Of a DNA stretch of 64,000 nucleotides, positions 1-10,171 are shown piece by piece. How positions within the stretch are numbered: the first letter of the stretch is position 1; each line of letters begins with the position of its first letter. The notes beneath the pieces were generated by a model. It saw only the letters and a program-made list of their open reading frames with translations. It searched no databases and had not been told where the DNA came from. Where the stretch lies: assembly GCA_033977485.1 (NCBI GenBank), contig CM066994.1, forward strand, positions 47,393,155-47,457,154, read 5' to 3'. Both the position numbers and the translations under genes were made by a program. Source of the DNA: Hydrangea macrophylla (lineage: Eukaryota; Streptophyta; Magnoliopsida; Cornales; Hydrangeaceae).

Positions 1-1918
1 AGCATCCAAATAATCATCTTATACTATGTATGGTTCGGCAATTAATACTATGATAGTATATTACATCACATAAGAAACTTGAAAATGGAAGATCTAAAGA
101 TAAAATATCATTCATAAGATCTAAATCAAATATCATGCAATGTAAAGTGAAAGATCACACAAATAAACCTAAGAAAAATCGCCTAATCATGTATCAAGTA
201 ATTAAGTTTTCCTAATCTAAAGGGGGACATGAATTGTTCTTGAAACAAATAATCAAAGAAATCAAAATATGCTTAGCAAGGCTAGAATGATGCATGTTAA
301 CCTTTGAGAAAAGAAGATCTCTCAATCCCCGGGACGGATGAAAAAGGATGATTAGATCGAGGGGAAGCATGAACGTGTGATCAAGTTCATTCCTTACAAT
401 CTTCTTAGATTAAGAGTTACAAAAACCCCAAATCTTGCATGAATGCATTGTATGTATCTAAAATGTGCAAAGGTTGTAGTGTGTTTTGTGTACATGGATT
501 TCTAAAACGACTTAGAAGTCTAAAATGTTTATGAATGAATGAATGAAGTCATCATGGGATATGTACAAATGTAGTATGAACTACTTCCTAAGACATGAGC
601 TAATTTGGAGTGCATATGGGCATCAAATCAAAGAATGAAAGTTGAAATGTGCTTGCTGTGAATAGTGGACAGAACAGTAGCATGATCTTTTGGAATTTGA
701 AAAGAGGGGTTAGGAATGTTTTCAATGCATGATTGTTTATGGAGATCTTCCTTATTGTGTCTATAACACAACCCAAAAGGACAATCTTGGATATCTATCA
801 CAGATTGAGAGAAATCATATAAAAAATGAAGGTCACTCAGAAACAGAGTCCGTACTGTCGACTGAAATGTTGAAAAATCTTAGAAAATGAAAACTAATGA
901 TCTAGAGGCCCATTTTATACAGAAAGCTCCCTAAGACATTGATGTTTAAGGGAAAAATAATTTAGGACCACCCCTTTTGGAAACGTTTTCTGTAAAAGAA
1001 GTTGGAAGTGGCCCTAACTGCTGTCACAGAAAAGGCAGAATGTCTGGAAGGAATGTTTGGGTCCAAATGGACCATTTCCAAGTACTTCCAAGTCAAACCA
1101 AAAATCTTGGGTGTTCTCCAATGAGTTAGGAAGACTTTCCAAGTGGCCTTGCCTCCATATGTTGAGTATTGAGTTCTAGAGAAATCCTTGAACTCAGCTC
1201 ACTCACTGTTTTGACTCATTGTTTTGAAGATTTTGGAGGAAACAAGGTTTTGTTTCTTGAAACCAAAAGAAGGGGGATTGAGAGGGGTTTTGAAATAGAT
1301 GTTTTGAAAGCATATTTTCAATACTCAATAAGGATTATAGCCACTTAAAATGCCTACATCAAACTCATCATCAAGAACCTCCAAGATTGTTGGAGAGATT
1401 TATTTTATTTTGAACATAACTTCAAGAATACCTTGGAGGTATTGAAGTTATGATCATCATCTATCAAACATGTTTTTGAGGTCAAGAGCTACTATCCATA
1501 AGGATTCACTCACCCCAAACTTCATGTCATCATCTAAATGATGATGAACTAGTAAGTAAAAAAAGAAATGAGGTAAGAAGAGATAAACAATGAATAAACA
1601 AGCAAGTAAATAACAATCACTAGATGATAATCAATGTGATTTTGGACTTTTAGCTTGGTGTTTCACTCATAGATTTTGACATTTGGACATGGAAGTAGCT
1701 TCCTAACTCAAGAATGCTCAAGAATGGTGATTGGGGATGTTTGGAATGTGAAGTATAAGAGAGGTAATGGAAGAACACAAGATTAAAACTCACTTTCTAT
1801 AGCAAAATAGTAAGAGGAAGCTCCTTTTCTCTCTTCTAAACCTATCTCTATCTCTCTTCTTCTCTACAACTTTTCAAGCTTTTGTACTTGGCCCCCCCAA
1901 AATGAAGAGCAAAGGGGG

Positions 1919-1929
1919 GTTTATATAGG
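1919..1929 (-). promoter_or_regulatory. TATA-like box in Tat-like LTR
   Basis: The minus strand reads CCTATATAAAC. It lies about 140 bp beyond the GC-rich block, the same order as in the LTRs at 32476 and 58386. A pyrimidine-rich tract in the plus reading follows at 1818-1880. Confidence 0.4.
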
Positions 1930-2067
1930 CCAATTTGGGGTGGTTTTGGGGTTTTAGAAGTGCTCCCATTGGTCCCAAACAACTGTGAACACAAAACTAT
2001 GTCATTTTGTATTTCAATTAATCAAATTGGACCCCCCAAAAAATTATAAAAATGGACTCTGCGAGGG

Positions 2068-2131
2068 TTGAGTGCCGCGGCGGCATTGGGCCTGTGCCGC
2101 AGCGGCAGTGGGCCAGTGCCGCGGTGGCACT
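2068..2131. repeat. Three GC-rich GTGCCGC-GCGGCA units
   Basis: Three tandem units of about 27 bp, each built on GTGCCGC(A/G)GCGGCA or close to it, stand out in AT-rich surroundings. Each unit is an imperfect palindrome. Variants recur at 30055-30140, 32886-32950, 58655-58760 and 58860-58980, in four cases beside LTR or candidate antisense promoters. Confidence 0.6.
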
Positions 2132-2239
2132 GCTCCTCAGACGCCCATAAATTTACGTTTAGGCCCCCAGAGGTTCCGTTATTCGTAAAAAGGCCCTATT
2201 TCGTCCGAAATACACAGAAAATGCATACGAACTCCAAAT

Positions 2240-2800
2240 TGAGATTGTGATATACCGTTGGAAATTTAATGGAGTCTACTTTACATAAAAAATAGTTCGG
2301 GGATAGGTTACTTTGAAAAGTTTTGTGGTATTTGCGATAAAAGCCGATTTGATCGCCTTTTTCGCCTTCGAAAATTCATAATTGACTCGTTTTAAATCCA
2401 AAATTTGTGTGCGATATACCGTTGGAAAGCTATCGACCTCTAGTATCTGTGAAAAATATTTGAAAATTGTTTTGGTGCCTCGGTTCCAAAGTCAAATCTT
2501 GGTCAAACTGGTCAAACCTGGGATTCCCGGGAAGTTTTGGAAATCTCCGGGAGTTCCCAAGAGCTGACGTTTTCGCTCGATTTTCTTTTGAAACTCGTTT
2601 TAATACTTTTCTCATGATTTATAATGATTCCGGTGAATTCGGATGATTTCGGTCAAATTTGGTCAAATTTGATCAAACTCTGGTCAAACCTTGGTCAAAC
2701 TGGTCAACGGGGACTTTCCGGGACTTCCGGGGGTCTATGGGAGCTGACGATTTTATCAGATTTTACTTAAAAACTCATTTTATTGCTTTTATTATGACGT
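2240..2800. repeat. Degenerate internal repeats in the LTR
   Basis: GATATACCGTTGGAAA occurs at 2249 and 2412. A longer unit ending in GGGAGCTGACG followed by a T-rich stretch and AAACTC is seen twice (around 2565 and 2745), with many GGTCAAA repeats between. This looks like tandem expansion of about 200 bp inside the LTR. Confidence 0.5.
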
Positions 2801-3029
2801 AGCATGTTTCCAGAACTTTGGGACCAAATCTGGGAGTTTTCAGGCTTTCAGGGGCATTTTGGTCATTCTGAGCATTTTGAGAGATAGAGCTGACTTTCGA
2901 GAGTCCTTTTGAGTCTTTTACGATCATTGTGAACCACCAAGCTATGGCTCTCCTAAATCTGATAGCCGACAAAATGGGGTGTCTATAGTAACCAATAGAT
3001 GTCTATATAGGTACTCCAACACATGGATC

Positions 3030-4135
3030 ACTATAGCAGGGAGACCTACACGTAATCGTCCAGTCGAGTAGATAGAGGCCCCACCCCCTGCACCTATAGC
3101 TGCTGATCCTACTGGTTTATTCGAGGCCTTTGTACGAAGACTAGAACGCATCAAGAATGTGGGCAACAATAACAACGCGAATAATGGTAACAACCCAACA
3201 CCACCTCCGAGACCCGTAGAGGATAGAGTGGTAGAACGTTTTCATCATTTCTGTCCTGAGAAGTTTGATGGTGATGCCGAGCCATGGAAAGCAAAATAAT
3301 GGCTCTGGAAAATGGAGTCAATCTTCGACAGATTGGGATGTACAGAGATTGAGAAGCATCGACTGGCAACCTTCTAGTTGACATACGCCGCAGCCGATTG
3401 GTGGGAATCAGAGAAAGCAACTACAGGAGAAGTGGCAGTAAGAAAGATGACCTGGGCTACATTTAAAGAGATGTTCTTGGAGAATCATTTTTCGCAGACA
3501 GAGAGGAACAAGATGGAAAGAGAGTTCATCGAGCTAACGCAAGGAAATTGAACTATGAGAGAATACAAAATGCAGTTCGAACGATTGTCCCGCTTTGCTC
3601 GCCACATGATTGATACCCCAGAGAAGAAAATTGAAAGTACCACCAAGGCCTCTCACTACCACTTCAGCATATGACTCTTAACAATCAAGGTTTGACCTTC
3701 AAAGCCATGGTAATCATGGCAATTGCCTAAGAAGAAATAAATGGTCGAGAACGAGGACGTTTTGGGAATCGACCACCATTCAGAAATAACCAAGGTAACC
3801 AAGGATCAAGACCCCAACGAGATTCCAAAGGAATAAATGTAATTGGACTGGCGAAAAGAAGCCACAAGTCATGTTCCCCCAGAACCGAACAATTATACCC
3901 CAAGCACAACCCCCAACAGGCTCACCAGCTGACACTAGAGCTGATAATGAAGGATGCTTCAATTATGGGAAACTTGGACACAGGTCCAAGGACTGCCGAG
4001 CCCCAAGGAGAAGCCGAGAGGACACCGTCTACTACAACTATGGCAAAAAGGGCCACATATCCAAGAATTATCGAGCACCTTGAGGCGAATACTACGGAGC
4101 ATCTACTAAAGGTCAACCCAAGTAAGCCCACCTAA
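3030..4135 (+). pseudogene. gag pseudogene (Tekay-type)
   Basis: Broken remains of the capsid/nucleocapsid polyprotein that packages element RNA. The frame shows APIAADPTGLFEAFVRRLER near its start, closely like the minus-strand gag at 22030-23147, then a capsid region with TWATFKEMFLENHF and MQFERLSRFARHM. Near the end (3945-4085) are two degenerate CCHC zinc knuckles; in CFNYGKLGHRSKDC the second Cys is Tyr, and the second knuckle has lost its first two and last Cys to Tyr. In-frame stops occur near 3089, 3297, 3376 and 3549. The Cys-to-Tyr changes and the stops fit G-to-A or C-to-T decay. It cannot encode a working Gag. Confidence 0.8.
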
Positions 4136-4185
4136 ATGCCATTATCCCAGAGGAAGTCGGATTCGATGAAGGAGAATAATAGAAT

Positions 4186-4660
4186 ATGGAAGGTACCCTC
4201 ACACTATTTAACAGTCAAGTTAAAGCTTTATTTGATACTGGTGCTTCCAACTCTTTCATTGCTATTAAGATTGTACAACGGTTAGGTTTAGTACCCTAGA
4301 CGCTTGATGTAGCATTGAAAATTATGCCCCCCTTAGGAGTAAACATTAAGTTGAGAAAAGTGTATAAGGACTGCACTTTGAACTTGGAAGGTCAGAACCT
4401 CCCCGCTGATCTAATAGTTCTGTCGATGTAGGAATTTGACTTAATTTTAGGAATTGATTGGCTCATGAAATGCCATGCCAAATTAGACTGTGTTAGCAAG
4501 TCGATTACATTTTCAATACCCAGAAGCCAACCATTCAGATTCCAATGCGATCCTTTGTGCGACACCTTCCTCACCAGTTATCTAGCTACTCTTGGAAGCA
4601 TAAGTTCAAAAATCCCAATTGCACAAATCCCTATAGTCCAAAACTTTGAAGGCGTATTTA
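4186..4660 (+). pseudogene. Retroviral-type aspartic protease remnant
   Basis: Remains of the pepsin-like protease that cleaves Gag-Pol. The active-site loop reads FDTGASNSF with the Asp codon at 4234, so the catalytic Asp is preserved. Further on, the frame holds EFDLILGIDWLMKCHAKLDC (4431-4491), the typical second half of plant gypsy proteases, preceded by an in-frame TAG around 4428. The frame runs on towards RT, as expected for a single polyprotein. Disabled by stops. Confidence 0.75.
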
Positions 4661-5960
4661 AGGACATCTCAGGACTACCACCCAAGAGAGACATTAACTT
4701 TTGTATTGAGCTGGTACCCAGTACCCTATCAATATCCAAGACCCCGTATTAGATGGCCCCAACAGAAATGCAAGAATTAAAGAAGCAAGTCTAGGAACTT
4801 GAAGATCTTGGATTCGTTCGACCAAGCACATCGCCTTAGGGAGCGCCGGTGCTATTCGTTAAGAAGAAGGATGGGACACTTCGACTCTGTACCGACTACA
4901 GAGAGTTGAACAAGGTCATAATCAAGAACTGATACCCACTCCCTAGAATCGATGACCTATTCGATCAATTGCATGGAGTGATGACCTTCTCCAAGATAGA
5001 TCTACGATCTGGATATCACCAACTATTGGTTCGACCTAAGGACATATCAACGATAGCCTTTAGGATGAGATATGGGCACTATGAATTCTTGGTCATACTG
5101 TTTGGACTAATGAATACCCCAGCTGTATTCATGGATTTAATGAATAGGGTGTTCATGCCCTACTTGGATCGATTCGTGATTGTGTTCATAGACGATATCC
5201 TAATCTACTCAAAGACCAAGGAGGAACACAAAGAACATGTGAGGATTGCACTACAGATACTTTGAGATAACCATTGTATGCAAAGTTTAGTAAGTATGAA
5301 TTTTGGCTAAAGGAAGTCAAATTCTTGGGCCACACTATCTCACAAGACGAGATAGCTGTGGATTCAACGAATACAGATGCTGTTTTGGATTAGAATAGGC
5401 CAAACACTACAGCTGAAGTTAGAAGTTTCCTTAGTTTAGCCGGATCCTACAGAAGGTTCATTGAGGGATTCTCTAAGATTGCATCCCCGCTAACCATTCT
5501 GATAAGGAAAGACGTGAAGTATGAATAGAAGGACAAGCACGAACGCGCATTTCAAGAGTTGAAGAAAAGATTGACCTCGACACCAGTGCTTGTGATACCG
5601 AAGAGCGGTGAGCAGTTCGCCATTTATACCGACGCATCACACCAAGGACTTGGATGTGTGCTCATGCAAGATAGAAGAGTGATAGGGTATGGATCATGAC
5701 AATTGAAACCACATGAAATGAACTACCCTACGCACGACCTCGAATTAGCCGCAATTATTTTTGCTTTCAAGATTTGGAGACATTACCTTTATAGAGAGAA
5801 GTTTGAACTGTTTTCAAATCACAAGAGTTTGAGATACTTGTTCTCTCAGAAGGAGCTGAACATGAGGCAGTGACATTGGTTGAAATTATTGAAGGATTAT
5901 GATTTTACTTTGCAATACCACCCTGGTAAACACTAAGCCAAAAACCCCATAAGCTGATCA
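4660..5960 (+). pseudogene. Reverse transcriptase-RNase H pseudogene
   Basis: Remains of the polymerase that copies element RNA. The stretch 4969-5265 is open and carries [19 protein letters not shown] and the catalytic [10 protein letters not shown] (about 5187-5216), with both metal-binding Asp present. Upstream are [20 protein letters not shown] and [13 protein letters not shown]. Downstream, after a frameshift near 5270, come [12 protein letters not shown] sequence and the RNase H region with [15 protein letters not shown] (about 5620-5665) and [17 protein letters not shown] (5744-5795). Stops interrupt at about 4750, 4792, 4838, 4930, 5262, 5390, 5697 and 5872. Most replace Gln, Trp or Arg codons. 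Non-functional. Confidence 0.85.
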
Positions 5961-5971
5961 TATCCTCTCTT

Positions 5972-6937
5972 ATGGTCAAAGAGTGGAGAGCATTGGAAAC
6001 ACTAGCTGAATTTAACTTTCAGACCTCCGAATCTAGTGAAGGAAGAATTTTTGGATGTCTCGTAGTACTGCCGACACTTATCAATCGCATCCTTGAAGCT
6101 CAAGGAAAGGACGAAGGACTGCGTCAATGGTTTGAGAAAGCATCGACAAAGGACCCAACAAAATGGCGTATTGGAGCAGACAGAGGATTTAGATATCATA
6201 ATAGACTTTGTGTGCTTAATGAGGACAACTTAAGGAAAGACATATTGAATGAAGCACATAAATCTAGAATAACGGTACACCCTGGAGGAGCAAAGATGTA
6301 TAAGGACTTAAAAAGGAACTTTTGGAGGGAAGGAATGAAAAGAGAGGTAGCGGATCATGTATCTAAATGTTTAACCTGCAAACAAGTTAAAGCAAAACAC
6401 CAGAGGCCAGCAGGATTATTACAACCACTGCCAGTTCCTAGATGGAAACGGGAATACATTACTATGGACTTCGTTGTAGGAATGCCCAGATCGTAACAAA
6501 ATCATGACGCCATTTGGGTGATCGTGGACCGACTTACCAAATCATCTCATTTCATCACCTTGAACATGACGTACCCAGTTAAGAAGATGAGCAGAATGTA
6601 CTTGCAGCAAGTTGTTCGACTACACGGATTGCTTGTATTGATTGTATCAGACCGTGACTCGTGTTTTACATCTGGATTTTGGGAAAGCTTACAAGAAGCA
6701 ATGGGAACTTCATTGGAGTTAAGTTTAGCATTTCATGCCCAAACCGATGGACAAACAGAACGAGTCAACCAAGTAATGGAAGATATGCTTCGAGCTTGTG
6801 CCATAGACTTTGAGAGTTCCTGGGAGACACACCTGTCATTGGTTGAGTTCACATACAACAACAGTTATCATTCTAGCATCGGGATGGCACCTTTTGAGGC
6901 TTTGTATGGGAGACCGTATCGATCACTGTTGTGCTAG
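5972..6937 (+). pseudogene. Integrase pseudogene, catalytic residues kept
   Basis: Integrase inserts element cDNA into the chromosome. The zinc-binding HHCC domain is complete (EAHKSRITVHPGG, then SKCLTCKQVK, 6253-6393). The core holds TMDFVVGMP, SDRDSCFTSGFW and GQTERVNQ, giving D, D and E with 35 residues between the last two. One TAA at 6494-6496 follows MPRS, splitting two long open stretches (5972-6496 and 6518-6937). A near-identical copy of 6168-6675 lies at 17057-17565 and shares this TAA. The frame is lost again near 6935, where the residues linking core to tail are altered. Confidence 0.85.
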
Positions 6938-6942
6938 ACTAA

Positions 6943-7509
6943 AGTTAGAGACAACAAGTTTCAGGACTGGAAATGATTCGAGAGAAGAATGAAAAGATCA
7001 ACATCGTGAAAGAAAAGATGAAAGCAGCTCAGAGTAGACAGAAAAGTTACACAGATAAGCACTATAAGGAATTGGAGTTCAATGTTGGAGATCACGTACT
7101 TCTCAAGGTATCTCCGGTGCGAGGCGTAGTCAGATTCGGACAGAAACGAGGAAAGTTGTCAATGCGCTACATTGGACCGTTTGAAATTTTGGAGCACGTG
7201 GGAAAGGTTGCCTATAAACTTGCCTTGCCGCCCAAGATGTTAGGAGTACATAATGTATTTCATATCAGCATGCTAAGGAAGGTTGTACATGATCCGTCAC
7301 ATGAGATTGACTTCATGGACATCGAGGTAAACAACAACCTGACTTACACTGAAGGACCAGTCCGAATCCTAGATCGAGAAGTCAAAAAATTAAGGACTAA
7401 GGAAATCCCTCTCGTGAAAGTTCAGTGGAGACACCATGACGAACGCGAAGCTACTTGGGAGTTAGAATCAGAAATGCGAGAGAAGTTTCCGGCCTTGTTT
7501 AGCGATTAG
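6943..7509 (+). pseudogene. Integrase tail with GPY/F and chromodomain-like region
   Basis: The C-terminal tail of a chromoviral integrase, open from 6973 to 7509. It shows the GPY/F module (KLSMRYIGPFEILEHVGKVA) and a last segment (PVRILDREVKKLRTKEIPLV, then VQWRHHDEREATWELE) like the chromodomain of Tekay-type elements, thought to steer insertion into heterochromatin. The minus-strand element has the same module at 18727-19164. The tail itself has no stops, but the polyprotein around it is broken. Confidence 0.8.
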
Positions 7510-7526
7510 CTAGCTCAGATTTTGGG

Positions 7527-7553
7527 GACGAAATCTGTAATAGGAGGTGGATA
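7527..7553 (+). other. Polypurine tract before 3' LTR
   Basis: GGGACGAAATCTGTAATAGG continues into AGGTGGA, just before TGTAATAC at 7555. GGGACGAAAT plus a purine run is the usual 3' end of Tekay-type interiors and is also seen at 13546-13575. Confidence 0.7.
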
Positions 7554-8000
7554 TTGTAATACTTGTAAATTTCTTCTATTTTATTAATCTAATTTTTGGA
7601 CTGTATTTCTTATTCTGTAATATTAATACATATTTTCAATTCCCAGTGTCATTTAAATTTTATTTATCTTATAGTTATAATATTTAAATTAAGTTTTATG
7701 TTTATCACACATTCTTTTTACCCGGGCTGATAGGCATAGACTTGGACTGAGATTTACACGCGAACTTGTAATTATACATATGTTGCACGTACTCTGAGAG
7801 TGCGTGCAATTCGAGACACATCACGTCAGTCTCATAGGTCACATCCCATAAGTTTTGGGAAGTAACCAACCACCCCCTTACACCACCCATGCCTCCCTTA
7901 CACGCCCCAACCACTTTCACCTCCCCAGCACTCCACTCCCTTACCTCCTTTAACCACCCCCTACACGTGTGCATGAGTGTATGCATGTATATATGTTAGT

Positions 8001-8280
8001 GTGTGTGTGTGTGTGCATGTGAGCTGGTGTGTGTGGCGAGAGAGTGAGTGAGTGAGTGACAGTGGAGTGGTATGCAATGTATGTGTGCATGTGAGCTGGT
8101 GTGTGTGGCGAGAAAGTGAGTGAGTGAGTGACAGTGGAGTGGTGTGCAATGTGTGTGTACATGTAAAGTGTGTGAGTGGCAGTGAAGTGGTAAGGTGTGT
8201 GCAGTGGTAAGATGTGTGTAGTGTGTATGGTGTGTGCAGTGTGTGTGGCGTGTGAATTGGGTCATGTGCATTACTGTTAG
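8001..8280. repeat. GT-rich minisatellite, 72 bp unit
   Basis: A (GT)n run at 8001-8014 leads into two copies of a 72 bp unit starting GTGCATGTGAGCTGGTG at 8013 and 8085, each containing (GTGA)n. Degenerate GTGTG-rich sequence follows to about 8280. Confidence 0.85.
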
Positions 8281-8387
8281 GTGTTTGAGTGTATATTATA
8301 TATTAAATATAATATGTGTAGTATGTAGTATATATATCATTAGTGTATGTGTATAATATACATACATAACCCACCACCCCACCTCCC

Positions 8388-8397
8388 TCTATAAACA
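8388..8397 (+). promoter_or_regulatory. TATA-like box in LTR
   Basis: TCTATAAACA follows a C-rich tract and is followed by C-rich and then GA-rich leader-like sequence (8400-8480). This layout suits an LTR core promoter. Confidence 0.4.
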
Positions 8398-8579
8398 CCA
8401 TACTTCCCCCTCCCAAATTTCCTTTACACCCAAGAGAGTTGGCCAAAAGTGAGAGAAGGAGGAGAGAAAAGGAAAGAAAGCCCGCCTTCGAGCCGCACTG
8501 CGACCCCGACCCAACAGTGAGTTACTAACTCACTTGGTATATTAGATAATTCCCATATTATTTTCCATTTATTATTATT

Positions 8580-8834
8580 CTTGAAAAATCTTGTGCTTAA
8601 CATGTGGTGTCCCGAACCTAGGCTCGTATTATCAGTCCGTTTTTATTATTTTGTTGATACCATGCTTAAACCAGTTTTACCACGAACCTAATGTCCGTGT
8701 TATGATGTCTGTCATTAATAATATTGTTGTTATTATTGTTTATTATTTATTAAGTTAGCCATTAAATCCCGTGCTTTAACATGTGGTACCCCTAACCTAA
8801 GTCCATATTATGATTTCTGTTTAATTATTATTAC

Positions 8835-8871
<37 letters not shown>

Positions 8872-8971
8872 GTTATTGTTATTATAATTATTTAGTCTTC
8901 CGATTAAACTCATGTTTAATATAATGTACCAAATTAATGTCCATATTATATCATCACTACTATTACTATTG

Positions 8972-9016
<45 letters not shown>

Positions 9017-9253
9017 CCGAATAAACCTCTTACTTTAATATGTTGTACCTCGCACATATTAATGCCCGTATTATCATTCCGTTAATAAAGTTGTTATTTT
9101 TAATAATAATATTATTATTTATTCCAGTTAGACCTCATGCTTTAATATGTTGTACCCCGATTATATTCATGTCCGTATTATTATTCCTTTAATATTATTA
9201 TTTATTTCCGTTTTAGCATTTTGGTAATATGTTGTACCCCTAGCATGCTATCC

Positions 9254-9307
<54 letters not shown>

Positions 9308-9390
9308 TTCTGTTGCTTATTATTATTCTAGTCAATACCATGTTTTAACGTTGAGTACTATGAGCTTAGAGTCCGTACTAAATTTCAAGA
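8580..9390. repeat. Compound tandem repeat with embedded (ATT)n
   Basis: About eight degenerate units of 60-140 bp share a core like ATGTGGTACC...ATGTCCGTATTAT. Cores lie near 8595, 8660, 8775, 8905, 9030, 9140, 9220 and 9340. Several cores are followed by their own ATT run, the longest at about 8827-8870, 8978-9010 and 9256-9303. Unit length varies because the ATT runs vary. Confidence 0.75.
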
Positions 9391-9398
9391 ATAGCACC

Positions 9399-9617
9399 TG
9401 ATCTCGTCAGAATTAAGATGAAAAGTATACCCTACTTTAAAAGATTTGTAGTGTGGAAGTAAAGGTCGGACCCATAGAGATTGTATATTTTTATCCTCTA
9501 ATTTATAAAACCTAATCTAATTAGCTCTTGAAAAATGGAATTTAAATTGGTTGTTTAAAATCCTACAATTAATTGGACTATGGAATTAAATAAAATTAAA
9601 CTAGAAATTATGGAAAT
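9399..9617 (+). mobile_element. Stub of an LTR related to the solo LTR at 61566
   Basis: Starting at TGATCTCGTCAG, the sequence runs parallel to the first 200 bp of the solo LTR at 61566: both show AAAAGT(A/G)TAC, GGATTTGTAG or close to it, AAAGGTCG(G/A)ACCCA and AGAGATTG in the same order. It is cut off at 9617 by the LTR starting at 9618, which suggests that LTR inserted into it. Confidence 0.65.
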
Positions 9618-10133
9618 TGTAACAACACAAAAATTTTTAAGTCTGTAAATAATCATTTAATTTATAATTTTTAGTTAGCAATATTATACGAGTATGCCTA
9701 TGTAAGACACGTATTTGAAAGTTTTAAGTTTGGAGGACATATAAATAAAATCATTAGTGAGCCCTATAGTTTGAATGCTACATTTTATTAATCTATATTT
9801 ATTAAAAAAAAAATGAAATTGTTGATATGCATTTTTTTAATATAGTGTTTACAGGCCCGCGAACGTGTCAAATAGTGTATCTGGTATTGAAATTAAGTAC
9901 TCAGGGTATGAGTATCCTTTGGGCTAGACATTTTAGTGGTTTGTGTTACATTATGGGCTCATATGGGTCTCTTTAGTGAGCCCATAAGAAGAAAAACGGG
10001 TTTTTTTAATATTTGTGTGAGTAATATATGTATTGTGTGTGTATTATATGTATATACATAGATAATACACCCTAGGGTTAGTTAAAACAAAAGAAGAAGA
10101 AAAAAAAAAGAAAAAAAAAAAAGAGAGCAGCCT

Positions 10134-10171
<38 letters not shown>

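Larger units (their letters stand above)
1..2987 (-). mobile_element. Tat-like LTR, minus orientation, partial
   Basis: The stretch has no coding sequence. Read on the minus strand it starts at 2987 with TATAGACACCCCATTTTG, which matches the start of the LTRs at 32476 and 58386 (TGTAGACACCCC) apart from one transition in the terminal TG. As in those LTRs, a GC-rich GTGCCG/CGGCA block (2068-2131) lies ahead of a TATA-like box (1919-1929). I could not find the other LTR end, so the left limit is unknown and the sequence left of about 1500 may not all be LTR. At 2988 it abuts gag coding of another element directly, so this is a truncation or recombination junction. Confidence 0.6.
2988..7554 (+). 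mobile_element. Tekay-type Ty3/gypsy interior, decayed
   Basis: The order gag, protease, RT, RNase H, integrase, chromodomain-like tail is that of a chromovirus. Its 5' LTR, primer site and gag start are missing: gag begins directly at the junction with the Tat-like LTR at 2987. The reading frames contain about a dozen stops, mostly TAG, TAA or TGA where CAG, CAA, CGA or TGG is expected. It ends in a polypurine tract and a 3' LTR from 7555. Confidence 0.85.
7555..9398 (+). mobile_element. 3' LTR of the plus-strand gypsy element, 3' end unclear
   Basis: It starts with TGTAATAC directly after the polypurine tract. It contains GT-rich minisatellites, a TATA-like box (8388-8397) and a long compound ATT repeat. 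No terminal CA pairing with a target duplication was found; at 9399 another LTR begins. The partner 5' LTR is absent, so the end was set at the next recognisable boundary. There is no gene. Confidence 0.55.

Noticed and set aside
7950..8271. Minus-strand ORFs rich in His and Thr
   Set aside because: Translation of the GT/GTGA minisatellite; no start context or conservation.
8821..9057. ORF with long poly-Asn runs
   Set aside because: Product of the (ATT)n microsatellite read on the minus strand.
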